Source of the DNA: Neobacillus niacini
Lineage (GTDB): Bacteria > Bacillota > Bacilli > Bacillales > Cytobacillaceae
Length of the DNA stretch: 64,000 nucleotides
Direction of reading: 5' to 3'
Assembly (NCBI RefSeq): GCF_023715785.1
Contig: NZ_JAMBOX010000006.1
Coordinates: 203,566 to 267,565, forward strand
The notes below the pieces were generated by a model that saw nothing but the letters and a program-made list of their open reading frames with translations, searched no databases and was not told the DNA's origin. Positions within the stretch are counted from its first letter, which is position 1; the number at the start of each line of letters is the position of its first letter. Made by a program: the position numbers and the translations under genes. Below are positions 1 to 8,371 of the stretch, in pieces.

Positions 1-1
1 G

Positions 2-385
2 GGTACGCCTTTTATACACCCTACTGTCATAATAAGACACGATAGATTACTTGAGGTGGGCGGGTACTCCGATAACCAATTTACAAAACAACGATTGGAA
101 GATTATGATTTATGGCTGAAGTTTTATGAAAAGGGCTATACTCTCGAAAATATGGAGGAGCCATTAATTTACTTTCGTGAAGATAAAGATTCCTATACAC
201 GGAAAAGCAGGAGATTTAGATTAACGGAGACGAAGGTTAGACTTAATGCATGTAAACGCCTTAAGATCCCCTATATAAAAAGATTTCTAGCTTTTAAACC
301 ATTACTTGTCATGTTAATCCCCAAAAATACCCTAAGAAAATATCATATTTGGCAAGCAAGTCAAAATAGCTATCACACAAGATAA
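2..385 (+). CDS. Glycosyltransferase family 2, C-terminal part (cut by window edge)
   Basis: The reading frame is open from the first bases, so the true start lies left of the window; the GTG at 56 is internal. About 127 residues remain. The visible part has a PTVIIRHDRLLEVGGY stretch followed by EDYDLWLKFYEKGY, the late acidic/base motif region of GT-A fold family 2 enzymes, which transfer a sugar from a nucleotide donor to a growing polysaccharide. The tail is basic and lacks a membrane helix. It is the first gene of a co-directional surface-polysaccharide cluster reaching to about 10126. Donor and acceptor sugars cannot be told from the fragment. Confidence 0.8.
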   Translation, partial: GTPFIHPTVIIRHDRLLEVGGYSDNQFTKQRLEDYDLWLKFYEKGYTLENMEEPLIYFREDKDSYTRKSRRFRLTETKVRLNACKRLKIPYIKRFLAFKPLLVMLIPKNTLRKYHIWQASQNSYHTR

Positions 386-460
386 TAATTTTGCAAAAGG
401 AGTCATTGAAATGGTGCAAAGGGTGTCGGGTATCCTGGTTAATAAGAAGGTGTAAAACAA

Positions 461-1276
461 ATGATGTATGGCGAACAACTTTTGAAAAAAGTCCGTAGCC
501 GTCTTGTTTTTATCAAGAGGAAAATTCAATACTATCTTTCAAATTCATCTAAAAAAATAAAAACATTTAAAAATAAACACAGCGGAGAAAGATGTTTTAT
601 TATTGGCAACGGTCCAAGTTTGACACCTGAGGATTTAAATCTCATAAAAGACGAAACTACCTTTGCTTCTCATAGAATTTTCAATATCTTTGATCGAACA
701 GAATGGCGGCCGACGTATTACATTGGTCAGGATGTTACCGTACTTAAGGAAATACGCGACCAGGCTAAAAATGTTGTGGCAAATTATAAGTTTTTAACAA
801 TACATGTTCAAGATATATATAAATCAATTTTTAACGATGCTATCTATTTCTTTTTACGGTCAACAAACTTTTATCCTAATTTGCCGAAATTTAGTACAGA
901 TGCCAGCAGGCAGTTATATGAAGGATACTCAGTTACTTACGGGGCGATTCAACTAGCTGTCTATATGGGGTTTAAGGAAATTTATCTTCTTGGGGTTGAT
1001 TTTAATTATTCCTTGACAGTTGATCATGGGGGAAAAATTACAAAAACAGAGGGGGTTAAGGATTATTTTTCCAATGATAACAATATAGGGCTGAATTTAC
1101 CCAATTTAGAACTATCTTTGTTGGGTTTTCAAGCTGCCGAGAAATTTGCTAAGGAAAATGGTGTTGCAATAAAAAATGCAACTAGAGGAGGAAAATTGGA
1201 AGTATTTGAGCGTATTAGGTTAGAAGATATCGTAAGGAATAAAGATATTTACAAAAAATTAGCAGCAGTTGAGTAA
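461..1276 (+). CDS. DUF115/MptE-like protein, candidate CMP-sugar glycosyltransferase
   Basis: 271 residues, ATG at 461 after AGAAGGTG. After a basic N-terminal stretch, GNGPSL is at residues 49-54, then a second motif region at about 157-181 with YGAIQLAVYMGFKEIY followed by LLGVDF. This pair is typical of DUF115/MptE-like proteins (PF01973) and also resembles GT42 sialyltransferases such as Campylobacter CstII. Known relatives include hydroxymethylpterin diphosphokinase MptE and the Maf proteins linked to transfer of nonulosonic acids. The adjoining cytidylyltransferase and aldolase suggest transfer of a CMP-activated acid sugar; that role is inference. Databases may label it a pterin diphosphokinase, which the context does not support. 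Confidence 0.65.
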   Translation: MMYGEQLLKKVRSRLVFIKRKIQYYLSNSSKKIKTFKNKHSGERCFIIGNGPSLTPEDLNLIKDETTFASHRIFNIFDRTEWRPTYYIGQDVTVLKEIRDQAKNVVANYKFLTIHVQDIYKSIFNDAIYFFLRSTNFYPNLPKFSTDASRQLYEGYSVTYGAIQLAVYMGFKEIYLLGVDFNYSLTVDHGGKITKTEGVKDYFSNDNNIGLNLPNLELSLLGFQAAEKFAKENGVAIKNATRGGKLEVFERIRLEDIVRNKDIYKKLAAVE

Positions 1277-1306
1277 AAATATAATGGGCAAAGGAGTCAA
1301 CAATAT

Positions 1307-2059
1307 ATGAAAATTATTGGTGTTATTCCTGCAAGATATCATTCTTCAAGATTCCCGGGAAAACCTTTAGCGGACATTTGCGGAAAGCCGATGATATGGT
1401 GGGTTCATAAGCAACTAAAAATGGTAGCTGAATTAGATGGTGTCTATGTTGCAACAGATGACCCACGAATTCAAAATGTTTGTAATGAATATGGAATGAA
1501 AACGATTATGACCTCCCCCGGCCACAAAACTCATTTAGATCGGCTGTTTGAGGTTTCTACAGAAGTAAATGCGGATTTTTATATTAATGTGAATGGTGAT
1601 GAACCATTAATTGAGGCTGCAGAGATTAGGAAGATTATTCCTAAAGCGATAGATCCCAATTCATTGTTTGTTGCCAATCTTATGACAGAACTTAAGAACC
1701 CCCTGGAAGCAGTTGACTTTTCCAAGATAAAGATTGCAACGGATATAAACGGTTATGGATTATACATGGCAAGAAGCCCCATTCCGTATCCAAAAGGGAC
1801 ATATAATTTTGTTTATAAGAAGTTTGTTGGTGTCCAATGTTTTACAAAAAGCGCCCTGGAATTCTGTTATAAAGCCAAAAGGGGGCCTTTAGAATCTGCT
1901 GAAGATATTGATGAGTTTAGGTTTTTGGAAAATGGGCAAAAAATTAAATTTATTGAGGCAGAGGTTCAGACTTTATCAGTGGATACTCCCAAGGATTTAG
2001 AGGCGGTTAACTTGATTTTAAATAATCAATTAGAACAGGGAGAATATATCTATGAGTGA
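1307..2059 (+). CDS. KdsB-family cytidylyltransferase (CMP-ulosonate synthetase)
   Basis: 250 residues, ATG at 1307 after AAAGGAG. The N-terminus VIPARYHSSRFPGKPL (residues 6-21) is the nucleotide-binding signature of CMP-Kdo synthetases, and NVNGDEPL at 94-101 matches their VQGDEPL. Such enzymes join CTP to a 2-keto-3-deoxy acid sugar, giving CMP-sugar. The loop normally reading HxSGTDR is HKTHLDR here, a possible sign of a different substrate. Lipopolysaccharide Kdo is not expected in a Bacillaceae cell, so the substrate is probably another ulosonic acid made by the neighbouring genes. It overlaps the next gene by 8 bases, implying translational coupling. Family assignment is secure; substrate unknown. 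Confidence 0.8.
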   Translation: MKIIGVIPARYHSSRFPGKPLADICGKPMIWWVHKQLKMVAELDGVYVATDDPRIQNVCNEYGMKTIMTSPGHKTHLDRLFEVSTEVNADFYINVNGDEPLIEAAEIRKIIPKAIDPNSLFVANLMTELKNPLEAVDFSKIKIATDINGYGLYMARSPIPYPKGTYNFVYKKFVGVQCFTKSALEFCYKAKRGPLESAEDIDEFRFLENGQKIKFIEAEVQTLSVDTPKDLEAVNLILNNQLEQGEYIYE

Positions 2060-3668
2060 AATTATGATTCTTGATTGTACCCTTCGTGATGGTGGCTATA
2101 TTAATGAGTGGAATTTTGGAGAAAGAACAATAAAAAGAATCATTTCAAAATTAACAGAGTCCAAAATTGATATTATTGAATGCGGCTTTATTGAAGAAGG
2201 CGATTTTGATCCTAACAAGTCATTATTTGAAGGAGTAGAAAGAATTATAGATTATATAGGGCCAAAAAGTGAAAACATAACTTATGTTGGAATGATCGCG
2301 CAGCCATATATCCCAATAGATAAAATTTCTGATTGTAATGGCCGTTCGATTGATGGTATTCGATTGACTTTTCATGAACATGAAGTAGAAGAAGCGTTGA
2401 TATATGGAAAGCAATTAATCGAAAAGGGATATAAGGTATTTATTCAACCGGTCGGAACCACAAGTTATTCTGACTCAGGCTTATTGGAATTAGTGGAGAA
2501 AGTTAATGATTTGAAACCGTATGCTTTTTACCTGGTAGATACCCTTGGAATCATGTATAAAAACGACCTGCTCAGAATGTTTCATTTGCTGGATAATAAT
2601 TTGGTTCAGTCCATATCCATTGGGTTTCATTCACACAATAACCTTCAATTATCTTTCTCCAATGCACAGGAACTATTGATGCTTCATACAAAAAGGAATA
2701 TTATCATCGATTCTTCTGTAATGGGTATGGGAAGAGGCGCAGGAAATCTATGCACAGAGCTTGTTACAAATTATATTAACGAGAATATAGAAGAAAGGTA
2801 TGATACCATCCCTTTGTTAGAAATCATAGATGAACATTTAAGCCATATTTTCACTGAGACAAAATGGGGGTATTCAATACCATATTATCTTGCTGCAGTT
2901 AATAGCTGCCATCCTAATTATGCTTCCCACTTACTAAATAAACAGACAATCTCTGTAAAAGCAATCAATACCATCTTGAAACAATTACCCATTAAAAAAA
3001 GAGACCTCTATGATAAAAGCTTTATTGAAGATTTATATATCAACTATCAGAGTAACTTTGTATATGATGCTGACGACCTACACTTAATAAAAGAAATGAT
3101 ATCCGGAAGGGAAATACTTATTATTGGGCCCGGAAAGTCGATTGAGCTGGAAAAAGAAATGATAAATAATTTTATTAATCGATATGATCCCTTTGTATGT
3201 AGTGTCAATTTTATCCCTGATTCATATAAAGTTGATGCAGTTTTTATCAGCAACCTAAAACGCTTTGAAAGTATCGCAGACCAATTAACTGATAATGTTG
3301 AAATAACTGCTTTAATCACGACATCAAATATTACTAAATCTAAAGAAGTTCCTTCGTTAACTATTAATTATTCAGATTTACTTATTAATAATCCTGTTAT
3401 TTCAGATAATGCCGGATTAATGTTAATAAATCTTTTTCATCATTTATCTGTAAAAAGTTTGTATTTGGCTGGTTTTGACGGCTTTAGCATAAATAAGAAC
3501 AGTAACTATTTTTCTGCCGATATGAACAATAATGCGGGTATGGAAAATCTGATAAAGATTAATGAAGAGATTAGTGATTACTTGTTATTGCTTGGGAGGA
3601 AAATCAATATTCAATTTATTACCAAGACAGTTTATAGCGATACTGCTATTGATACTATTATGCAATAG
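2052..3668 (+). CDS. DRE-TIM aldolase fused to a DUF115-like C-terminal domain
   Basis: 538 residues. Residues 1-300 form an HMG-CoA lyase-like/4-hydroxy-2-oxovalerate aldolase-like TIM barrel: DCTLRDGG at 8-15 carries the metal Asp and catalytic Arg, HSHNN at 193-197 supplies metal histidines, and MGMGRGAGN follows at 224-232. Known relatives make or break carbon-carbon bonds next to a pyruvate-like enolate. Residues about 350-538 form a second domain with IIGPGKSI (357-364) and LYLAGFDGFS (470-479), echoing the two motifs of the DUF115-like protein at 461-1276. Plain aldolases of this class end near 300-350 residues, so this is a fusion. Likely role is forming the acid-sugar skeleton, with a linked transfer or binding domain; the second half is inferred. 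Confidence 0.7.
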   Translation: MSEIMILDCTLRDGGYINEWNFGERTIKRIISKLTESKIDIIECGFIEEGDFDPNKSLFEGVERIIDYIGPKSENITYVGMIAQPYIPIDKISDCNGRSIDGIRLTFHEHEVEEALIYGKQLIEKGYKVFIQPVGTTSYSDSGLLELVEKVNDLKPYAFYLVDTLGIMYKNDLLRMFHLLDNNLVQSISIGFHSHNNLQLSFSNAQELLMLHTKRNIIIDSSVMGMGRGAGNLCTELVTNYINENIEERYDTIPLLEIIDEHLSHIFTETKWGYSIPYYLAAVNSCHPNYASHLLNKQTISVKAINTILKQLPIKKRDLYDKSFIEDLYINYQSNFVYDADDLHLIKEMISGREILIIGPGKSIELEKEMINNFINRYDPFVCSVNFIPDSYKVDAVFISNLKRFESIADQLTDNVEITALITTSNITKSKEVPSLTINYSDLLINNPVISDNAGLMLINLFHHLSVKSLYLAGFDGFSINKNSNYFSADMNNNAGMENLIKINEEISDYLLLLGRKINIQFITKTVYSDTAIDTIMQ

Positions 3669-3685
3669 GGTTAAGTGGAGGAGCT

Positions 3686-4339
3686 ATGAAATATTCTACG
3701 GTTATTTTCGATCTAGATGGCACCTTACTCGATACTTCTCAAGGTATCATGTTGGGGGCGAGTTATACAGCGAAAAAAATGGGTGCTCCCGTGTTATCGC
3801 CTGACAAGCAAAAAAGCTTTATTGGTCCGCCACTCTTGGATTCTTTTATTCGAGAATGCGGCCTTTCTGAAAATGAAGCCAGAATTGCGGTAGAAATATA
3901 TCGGAAAAGATATAAAGAACAAGGATTATATGAGACAAAGCATTATGGTGGAATAGAAAAATTACTTGTTTATTTGAAAAAAGCAAATTATCAAACTGCG
4001 GTAGCTACTTTAAAAATGGATGCCTTTGCAAAAGAAATTTTGAATCACTTTGGCCTTGGAAAATTTTTTAATTCAATAAAAGGGATTGATGAAAAAGATA
4101 CACATTCTAAGTCCGATATCATTTCCATGTGCTTGAAGGAATTAGGCCAAAGTGATCCTTCAAAAGCAATCATGATAGGGGACAGTATTTATGATGCAAG
4201 AGGGGCTGAACAACTGGGAATGGACTTCATTGCTGTAACGTATGGATATGGATTTCAAAATAAAGAAGAAGCTTGTAAAAGTAAAAACGTATTTATTGCT
4301 GAATCTGTAAGAGATATTATTACATTTTTTGAATTTTAA
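3686..4339 (+). CDS. HAD-family phosphatase (Gph/PpaX-like)
   Basis: 217 residues with an AGTGGAGG-type ribosome site. VIFDLDGTLLDTS near residues 6-18 is HAD motif I, with nucleophile Asp9 and acid/base Asp11. A helical cap follows, then a motif II region VATLKMD, a Lys-containing segment DTHSKSDII, and motif IV MIGDSIYDARGA near residue 158. Members remove phosphate from small phosphorylated metabolites in the cytosol. Its place directly after the aldolase and cytidylyltransferase suggests it dephosphorylates the acid-sugar phosphate before CMP activation, as KdsC does for Kdo-8-phosphate, although it is a PGP-like HAD and not a KdsC orthologue. A phosphoglycolate phosphatase-like role is the alternative. 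Confidence 0.75.
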   Translation: MKYSTVIFDLDGTLLDTSQGIMLGASYTAKKMGAPVLSPDKQKSFIGPPLLDSFIRECGLSENEARIAVEIYRKRYKEQGLYETKHYGGIEKLLVYLKKANYQTAVATLKMDAFAKEILNHFGLGKFFNSIKGIDEKDTHSKSDIISMCLKELGQSDPSKAIMIGDSIYDARGAEQLGMDFIAVTYGYGFQNKEEACKSKNVFIAESVRDIITFFEF

Positions 4340-4373
4340 TCATTGGAATGTCTTATCCTTATGGGAGCATAAA

Positions 4374-5741
4374 ATGAGAATAATAACTTTTATTATTCTT
4401 GGTTTTCTTCCACTATTTTTACTGTTTTCTTGTTCTAAACAGTTAAACAGAACATTAAGTTTCAGTGTAATGGATTACGGTGCAATAGGTGATGGATTAG
4501 GTGATGACACCATATCATTTCAAAAGGCGATTAATGCCGTTGCAAAAAATGGAGGCGGAGATGTTTACATTCCATCGGGAACCTATATTTTACAGCCTAT
4601 TTATCTGAAATCAAATGTCAATTTAGTCGGAGAAAGCCGAGACACTGTTAAGATTAAATTAATCGATCATGCCCCTGATTGGTCAAGAATAGTTACTGTT
4701 GAAAAAGTTGAAAATGTAAAAATCCGGAATATCACTATTGATGGAAATTATGAGATGAATAAAACTGGAAATGAACATATGCACAACATATTCATCTTTG
4801 ATAGCAAAAACATAGTTATTGACAATAATCGGTTAATGAATGCTGTCGGAGATGGAGTATCGGTTTCAGGTTCAAGGAAAACAAGTAAGTACATCACAAT
4901 ATCAAACAACCTCATCGAAGATTGTCATCGGTCGAACATTGTTATTGAACAGGTGAACCATGTAAAAATCTATAACAATTTAAGTAAATCTAATACGGGC
5001 AGGCCGGTACTGCATTTTGAGCCCTGGGAAGAAATAAATTTCTCAGATGCAAAAATTTATAGTAATACATTTGAGACAAATCAGGAACCTGACTACTATT
5101 CAATTGAACTTCGTGGTGGATGGGGAGAAGGCAACTATTTTAATGGTATTGAATTTTATAATAATACAGTAAATAGTCCTGATGCCGAATTTCTTGTCAT
5201 GGTGACTAAGGGTGCAAAAATCCATGATAATATCTTTAATGTGGCAAATATTTACATTTGGGTCCAGAATGAAGATTTGAATTTTTATAACAACAAAATT
5301 AATTCCCATGATGGATTTGTCATTGAGGGTACATGGGGAATGAATTCCAAACGATTGACCATTTCGGATAACACTGTAACTCTTAATGGGGGGGATGCGG
5401 TTAGAATCCTACTAGGTTCAAATGATACAACCTTCAAAAGAAATACTTTTAAAAATAAATCAAAAACCCATAAAGCTGCCTATATGAATGCAAGACTTAC
5501 AGATATTTCAAATACGAGCTTCATTGACAATACATTTACTAACTTTGAATATGGAATTGTGACAGATAATGATCAGAATAAATTTGTAAATGGTTTAAAG
5601 ATTAAGGGGAATACCTTTAAAAACATAAAAAAGCATTCAATTTATGCACCAAGGGAATCCAGCAGGTCTGTAATTGTTGGGAAGAATAAATATATTAATG
5701 CGGGAGCCATATTAATAAAGGATGATGGGTTCGTTGAATAG
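4374..5741 (+). CDS. Right-handed beta-helix (pectate lyase superfamily) lipoprotein
   Basis: 455 residues. The ATG at 4374 is preferred over an earlier ATG at 4329 because GGGAG precedes it and it gives a good lipoprotein signal: Arg at position 2, a hydrophobic run, then LFSC as lipobox. The mature part starts SVMDYGAIGDGLGDDT, the N-terminal signature of the pectate lyase 3/rhamnogalacturonase-type beta-helix, followed by many short repeats with Asn ladders (ISNNLIE, IYNNLSK, FYNNTVN, FKRNTFK). Such proteins bind, cut or epimerise acidic polysaccharides. A lipid-anchored extracytoplasmic enzyme in a polysaccharide cluster suggests trimming or release of the product. No catalytic residues could be assigned, so lyase, hydrolase or epimerase remain open. 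Confidence 0.7.
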   Translation: MRIITFIILGFLPLFLLFSCSKQLNRTLSFSVMDYGAIGDGLGDDTISFQKAINAVAKNGGGDVYIPSGTYILQPIYLKSNVNLVGESRDTVKIKLIDHAPDWSRIVTVEKVENVKIRNITIDGNYEMNKTGNEHMHNIFIFDSKNIVIDNNRLMNAVGDGVSVSGSRKTSKYITISNNLIEDCHRSNIVIEQVNHVKIYNNLSKSNTGRPVLHFEPWEEINFSDAKIYSNTFETNQEPDYYSIELRGGWGEGNYFNGIEFYNNTVNSPDAEFLVMVTKGAKIHDNIFNVANIYIWVQNEDLNFYNNKINSHDGFVIEGTWGMNSKRLTISDNTVTLNGGDAVRILLGSNDTTFKRNTFKNKSKTHKAAYMNARLTDISNTSFIDNTFTNFEYGIVTDNDQNKFVNGLKIKGNTFKNIKKHSIYAPRESSRSVIVGKNKYINAGAILIKDDGFVE

Positions 5742-5776
5742 TCGGAATATTTAGAACTAATATGCAAGGGGGGGGA

Positions 5777-7085
5777 ATGTTGCAGAACTTAAATGAAGTT
5801 AATGACAGGCATCAAGTTCAAGGTGATAACCGAGATTTTGTCGAACTAAATTATTATACAATGAAGCAATTAGAAAAGAAATATGGGTCATCCTTTTACA
5901 TCCTGAATATGAAAAAATTACGGGACAACTACCAAAAAATTTATCATGCCTTCAAAAGTAAATACAAAAATTTTGTAATCGGTTATTCCTATAAGACAAA
6001 TTATCTTCCTATTTTGTGTAAAGAATTATCAGTACTTGGTGCCCACGCCGAGGTTGTTTCAAGATTGGAATATGATTTGGCTATAAAAATTGGTGTTGAA
6101 CCGGAAAAAATTATTTTAATGGACCATTAAAGACCCGGGAAGATATTTTTTATGCTTTGGAAAATGAAAGTAAAATGAATGTTGATTCATTATATGAAAT
6201 AGATTATGTGAAAGAATATGCTATGATAAACCCTGCTAATCTAATTAAAATCGGATTAAGAGTTAACTTCGATATATCTGCAGATGGAGTAAATCCACTT
6301 GCAGATGGTTATGAAATAAGCAGATTCGGAAAATGGGGATTTAATGCATGTTATTAATGAGCTAAAAAATATAAAAAATATAAAAATTGCAGGTTTGCAT
6401 GGTCATTTTTCCACAAATGGCAGGAGAGTTACAACATACGCACAAATTACGCAGATGCTATGCAATATAGTGAAAGAATATCAACTTCCAGAAATCGAAT
6501 ATATTGACATTGGAGGTGGTATTTATGGGGAAGTACCTAAGTCTTTAGTAAAAAATACACCTACTTTTGAAGAGTACGCAGAGGCAGTGTGTAAAATCAT
6601 GAATACAGAATTTAACCATTACAAAAATAAACCAACCTTAATATTGGAACCTGGAATTTCGATGGTTGCAAATGTATTTGTATTTGCCGCAAAAGTCATT
6701 GGAACCAATAAGGTCAGGGATCACAAATTTGTTGTGGTGGATGGAAGTGTACATAATATTAAACCTGTGTTTAACAAAAAAAACCTTCCAATCAAGTTCC
6801 TACGACAAAGCAGCGGAATTAGCCGAAAAAAAGAGTCTTTTAATATAGTAGGATACACCTGTATGGAAAAAGATTACTTAGCCCACGATGTTAATTGGTA
6901 TTTACCTCAAGTTAACGATTTTATTATATTCGAGAATGTAGGAGCTTATACAATAGTTTTTAATCCGCCATTTATTTAAAGAACGCCCCAGTATTGTAGC
7001 TATGGATAGTAATAAATATTTTCTTGCGAGACAAAAGGAATCCATTAATCAGTTCTTTAATGAAGAGATCTATTGCTTTAGATAA
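5777..7085 (+). pseudogene. PLP-dependent decarboxylase (LysA/ornithine decarboxylase type), three frameshifts
   Basis: The pieces lie in different frames. Piece one ends at a stop at 6130, where deletion of one A near 6118 turns the expected NGPLK motif into MDH-stop. Piece two runs to about 6330. Piece three resumes at NGDLMHVINELK, carries GLHGHFST and the glycine-rich IDIGGGIYG, and stops at 6979. A last piece from ERPSIVAMDSNKYF ends at 7085. An early IGYSYKTNY holds the PLP lysine. Joined, they give a roughly full-length fold III alanine racemase/decarboxylase-type enzyme. All breaks fall in or near A/T runs, so assembly error is possible, but three in one gene suggests decay. The enzyme would act on an amino acid in polysaccharide decoration (inference). 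Confidence 0.75.
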
Positions 7086-7143
7086 CTAATCGGAGAGTTA
7101 GTCGTTCAATTTAGAATATAAGGTTAAGAGGAGCAGTGTAATT

Positions 7144-8343
7144 ATGAAAAAAATATTATTTCTAGGTGGTACTGCTCAACAAATTCCCGCTATCAAATAT
7201 GCCAAGGAAATGGGTTACTATACAATCCTATGTGATTATCAATCAAATACACCCTGTCAAAAATATTCGGATGAGTATTATTGTATAAGTACAACTGATA
7301 AAGAGGGAATTTTGAAGATTGCCAGGAAAAGAGAAATTGATGGAATTGTTGCTTTTATCTCTGATACTGCTGCTTCAATCGCTGCCTATGTAGCAAATAA
7401 ATTAAATTTGCCTTCCCATCCGTATGAATCAGTATCTATTCTAACAAATAAGGAGCAATTCAGGAAATTTCTGCACGAAAATGGATTCTCTTGTCCAAGG
7501 GCAGAAAGCTACAAAGTTTTTAAAGAAGCAAAGAATGGTTTAAGTAACTTCCACTTTCCTATCATGCTAAAGCCTGTAGATTCATCAGGCAGCAAGGGAG
7601 TCACTCGTGTTGACTCGATAAAGGATCTTGAGGGGGCCTTTGAAAAAGCTCTTTCGAATTCAAGAGAAAAAACGGTCATTGTCGAGGAATTTATCGAGAA
7701 GAACCATGATTATCAAATTGGCGGGGATGTTTTTATAATTGATGGCCGCCTTGAGTTTTGCGGATTTTTAAATTGCCACAGAAATAATCAGGTAAATCCC
7801 AATGTTCCAGCAGGTAAAAGTTACCCATTATTTCTGGATAAAGCGAGAGCAAGTTTAGTCCGTTCAGAGCTTCAAAGACTGATTGATAGGTTAAACCTTA
7901 AAACGGGCGCCTTAAATATTGAAGCCATTATTGGCCGCGATGAAAAGATTTACTTCATTGATATTGGACCGAGGAATGGCGGGAATTTAATCCCCGACTT
8001 TTTAAAAATCATAACAGAAATTGATTTTGTAGGGGCAACTGTAGAGGCTGCAATAGGCAATAATGAGCTTGATGTAAATTATAAGCCTACTACGGAGGAG
8101 TTTTATTTCAGCTACACGGTCCATTCCGCAAAATCGGGGAAATTGGAGGCTATTCTATTCAAGAATGGAATTGAAAATCATATTATTCATAGAGAAATTT
8201 ACAAGGAAAAAGGCGACATGATAGAGGTATTTACTGACGGAACAAAGGCGCTAGGATTTGTGTTTTTGAAGTTCAAAAGTTTGGAAGAACTTAAAGATAA
8301 AATGAATCATATGACTGATTATATTAGTGTCCAGGTGAGCTAG
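7144..8343 (+). CDS. ATP-grasp carboxylate-amine ligase
   Basis: 399 residues, ATG after AAGAGGAG. An N-terminal pre-ATP-grasp fold opens with KILFLGGTAQQIPAIKYAKEMGY, shown here only in part as the GGTAQQIP loop. The central region has the phosphate loop SSGSKGVTRV near residues 148-157 and the adenine segment VIVEEFIE near 178-185. Metal-binding residues appear in FIDIGPRNGGN near 276-286. The family couples ATP hydrolysis to amide or peptide bond formation through an acyl-phosphate. Between a broken amino-acid decarboxylase and a FemAB-like gene, it could attach an amino acid or amine to a sugar acid. Carbamoyl-phosphate-synthase-like labels for such proteins are generic. Substrates are unknown. 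Confidence 0.75.
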   Translation: MKKILFLGGTAQQIPAIKYAKEMGYYTILCDYQSNTPCQKYSDEYYCISTTDKEGILKIARKREIDGIVAFISDTAASIAAYVANKLNLPSHPYESVSILTNKEQFRKFLHENGFSCPRAESYKVFKEAKNGLSNFHFPIMLKPVDSSGSKGVTRVDSIKDLEGAFEKALSNSREKTVIVEEFIEKNHDYQIGGDVFIIDGRLEFCGFLNCHRNNQVNPNVPAGKSYPLFLDKARASLVRSELQRLIDRLNLKTGALNIEAIIGRDEKIYFIDIGPRNGGNLIPDFLKIITEIDFVGATVEAAIGNNELDVNYKPTTEEFYFSYTVHSAKSGKLEAILFKNGIENHIIHREIYKEKGDMIEVFTDGTKALGFVFLKFKSLEELKDKMNHMTDYISVQVS

Positions 8344-8371
8344 ATTTTTTATTGTAATATGAGGTGAAAAG

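Noticed and set aside
461..1276. Hydroxymethylpterin diphosphokinase function for the DUF115 protein
   Set aside because: MptE is an archaeal-type pterin enzyme; no folate or pterin genes are nearby and the context is a polysaccharide cluster.
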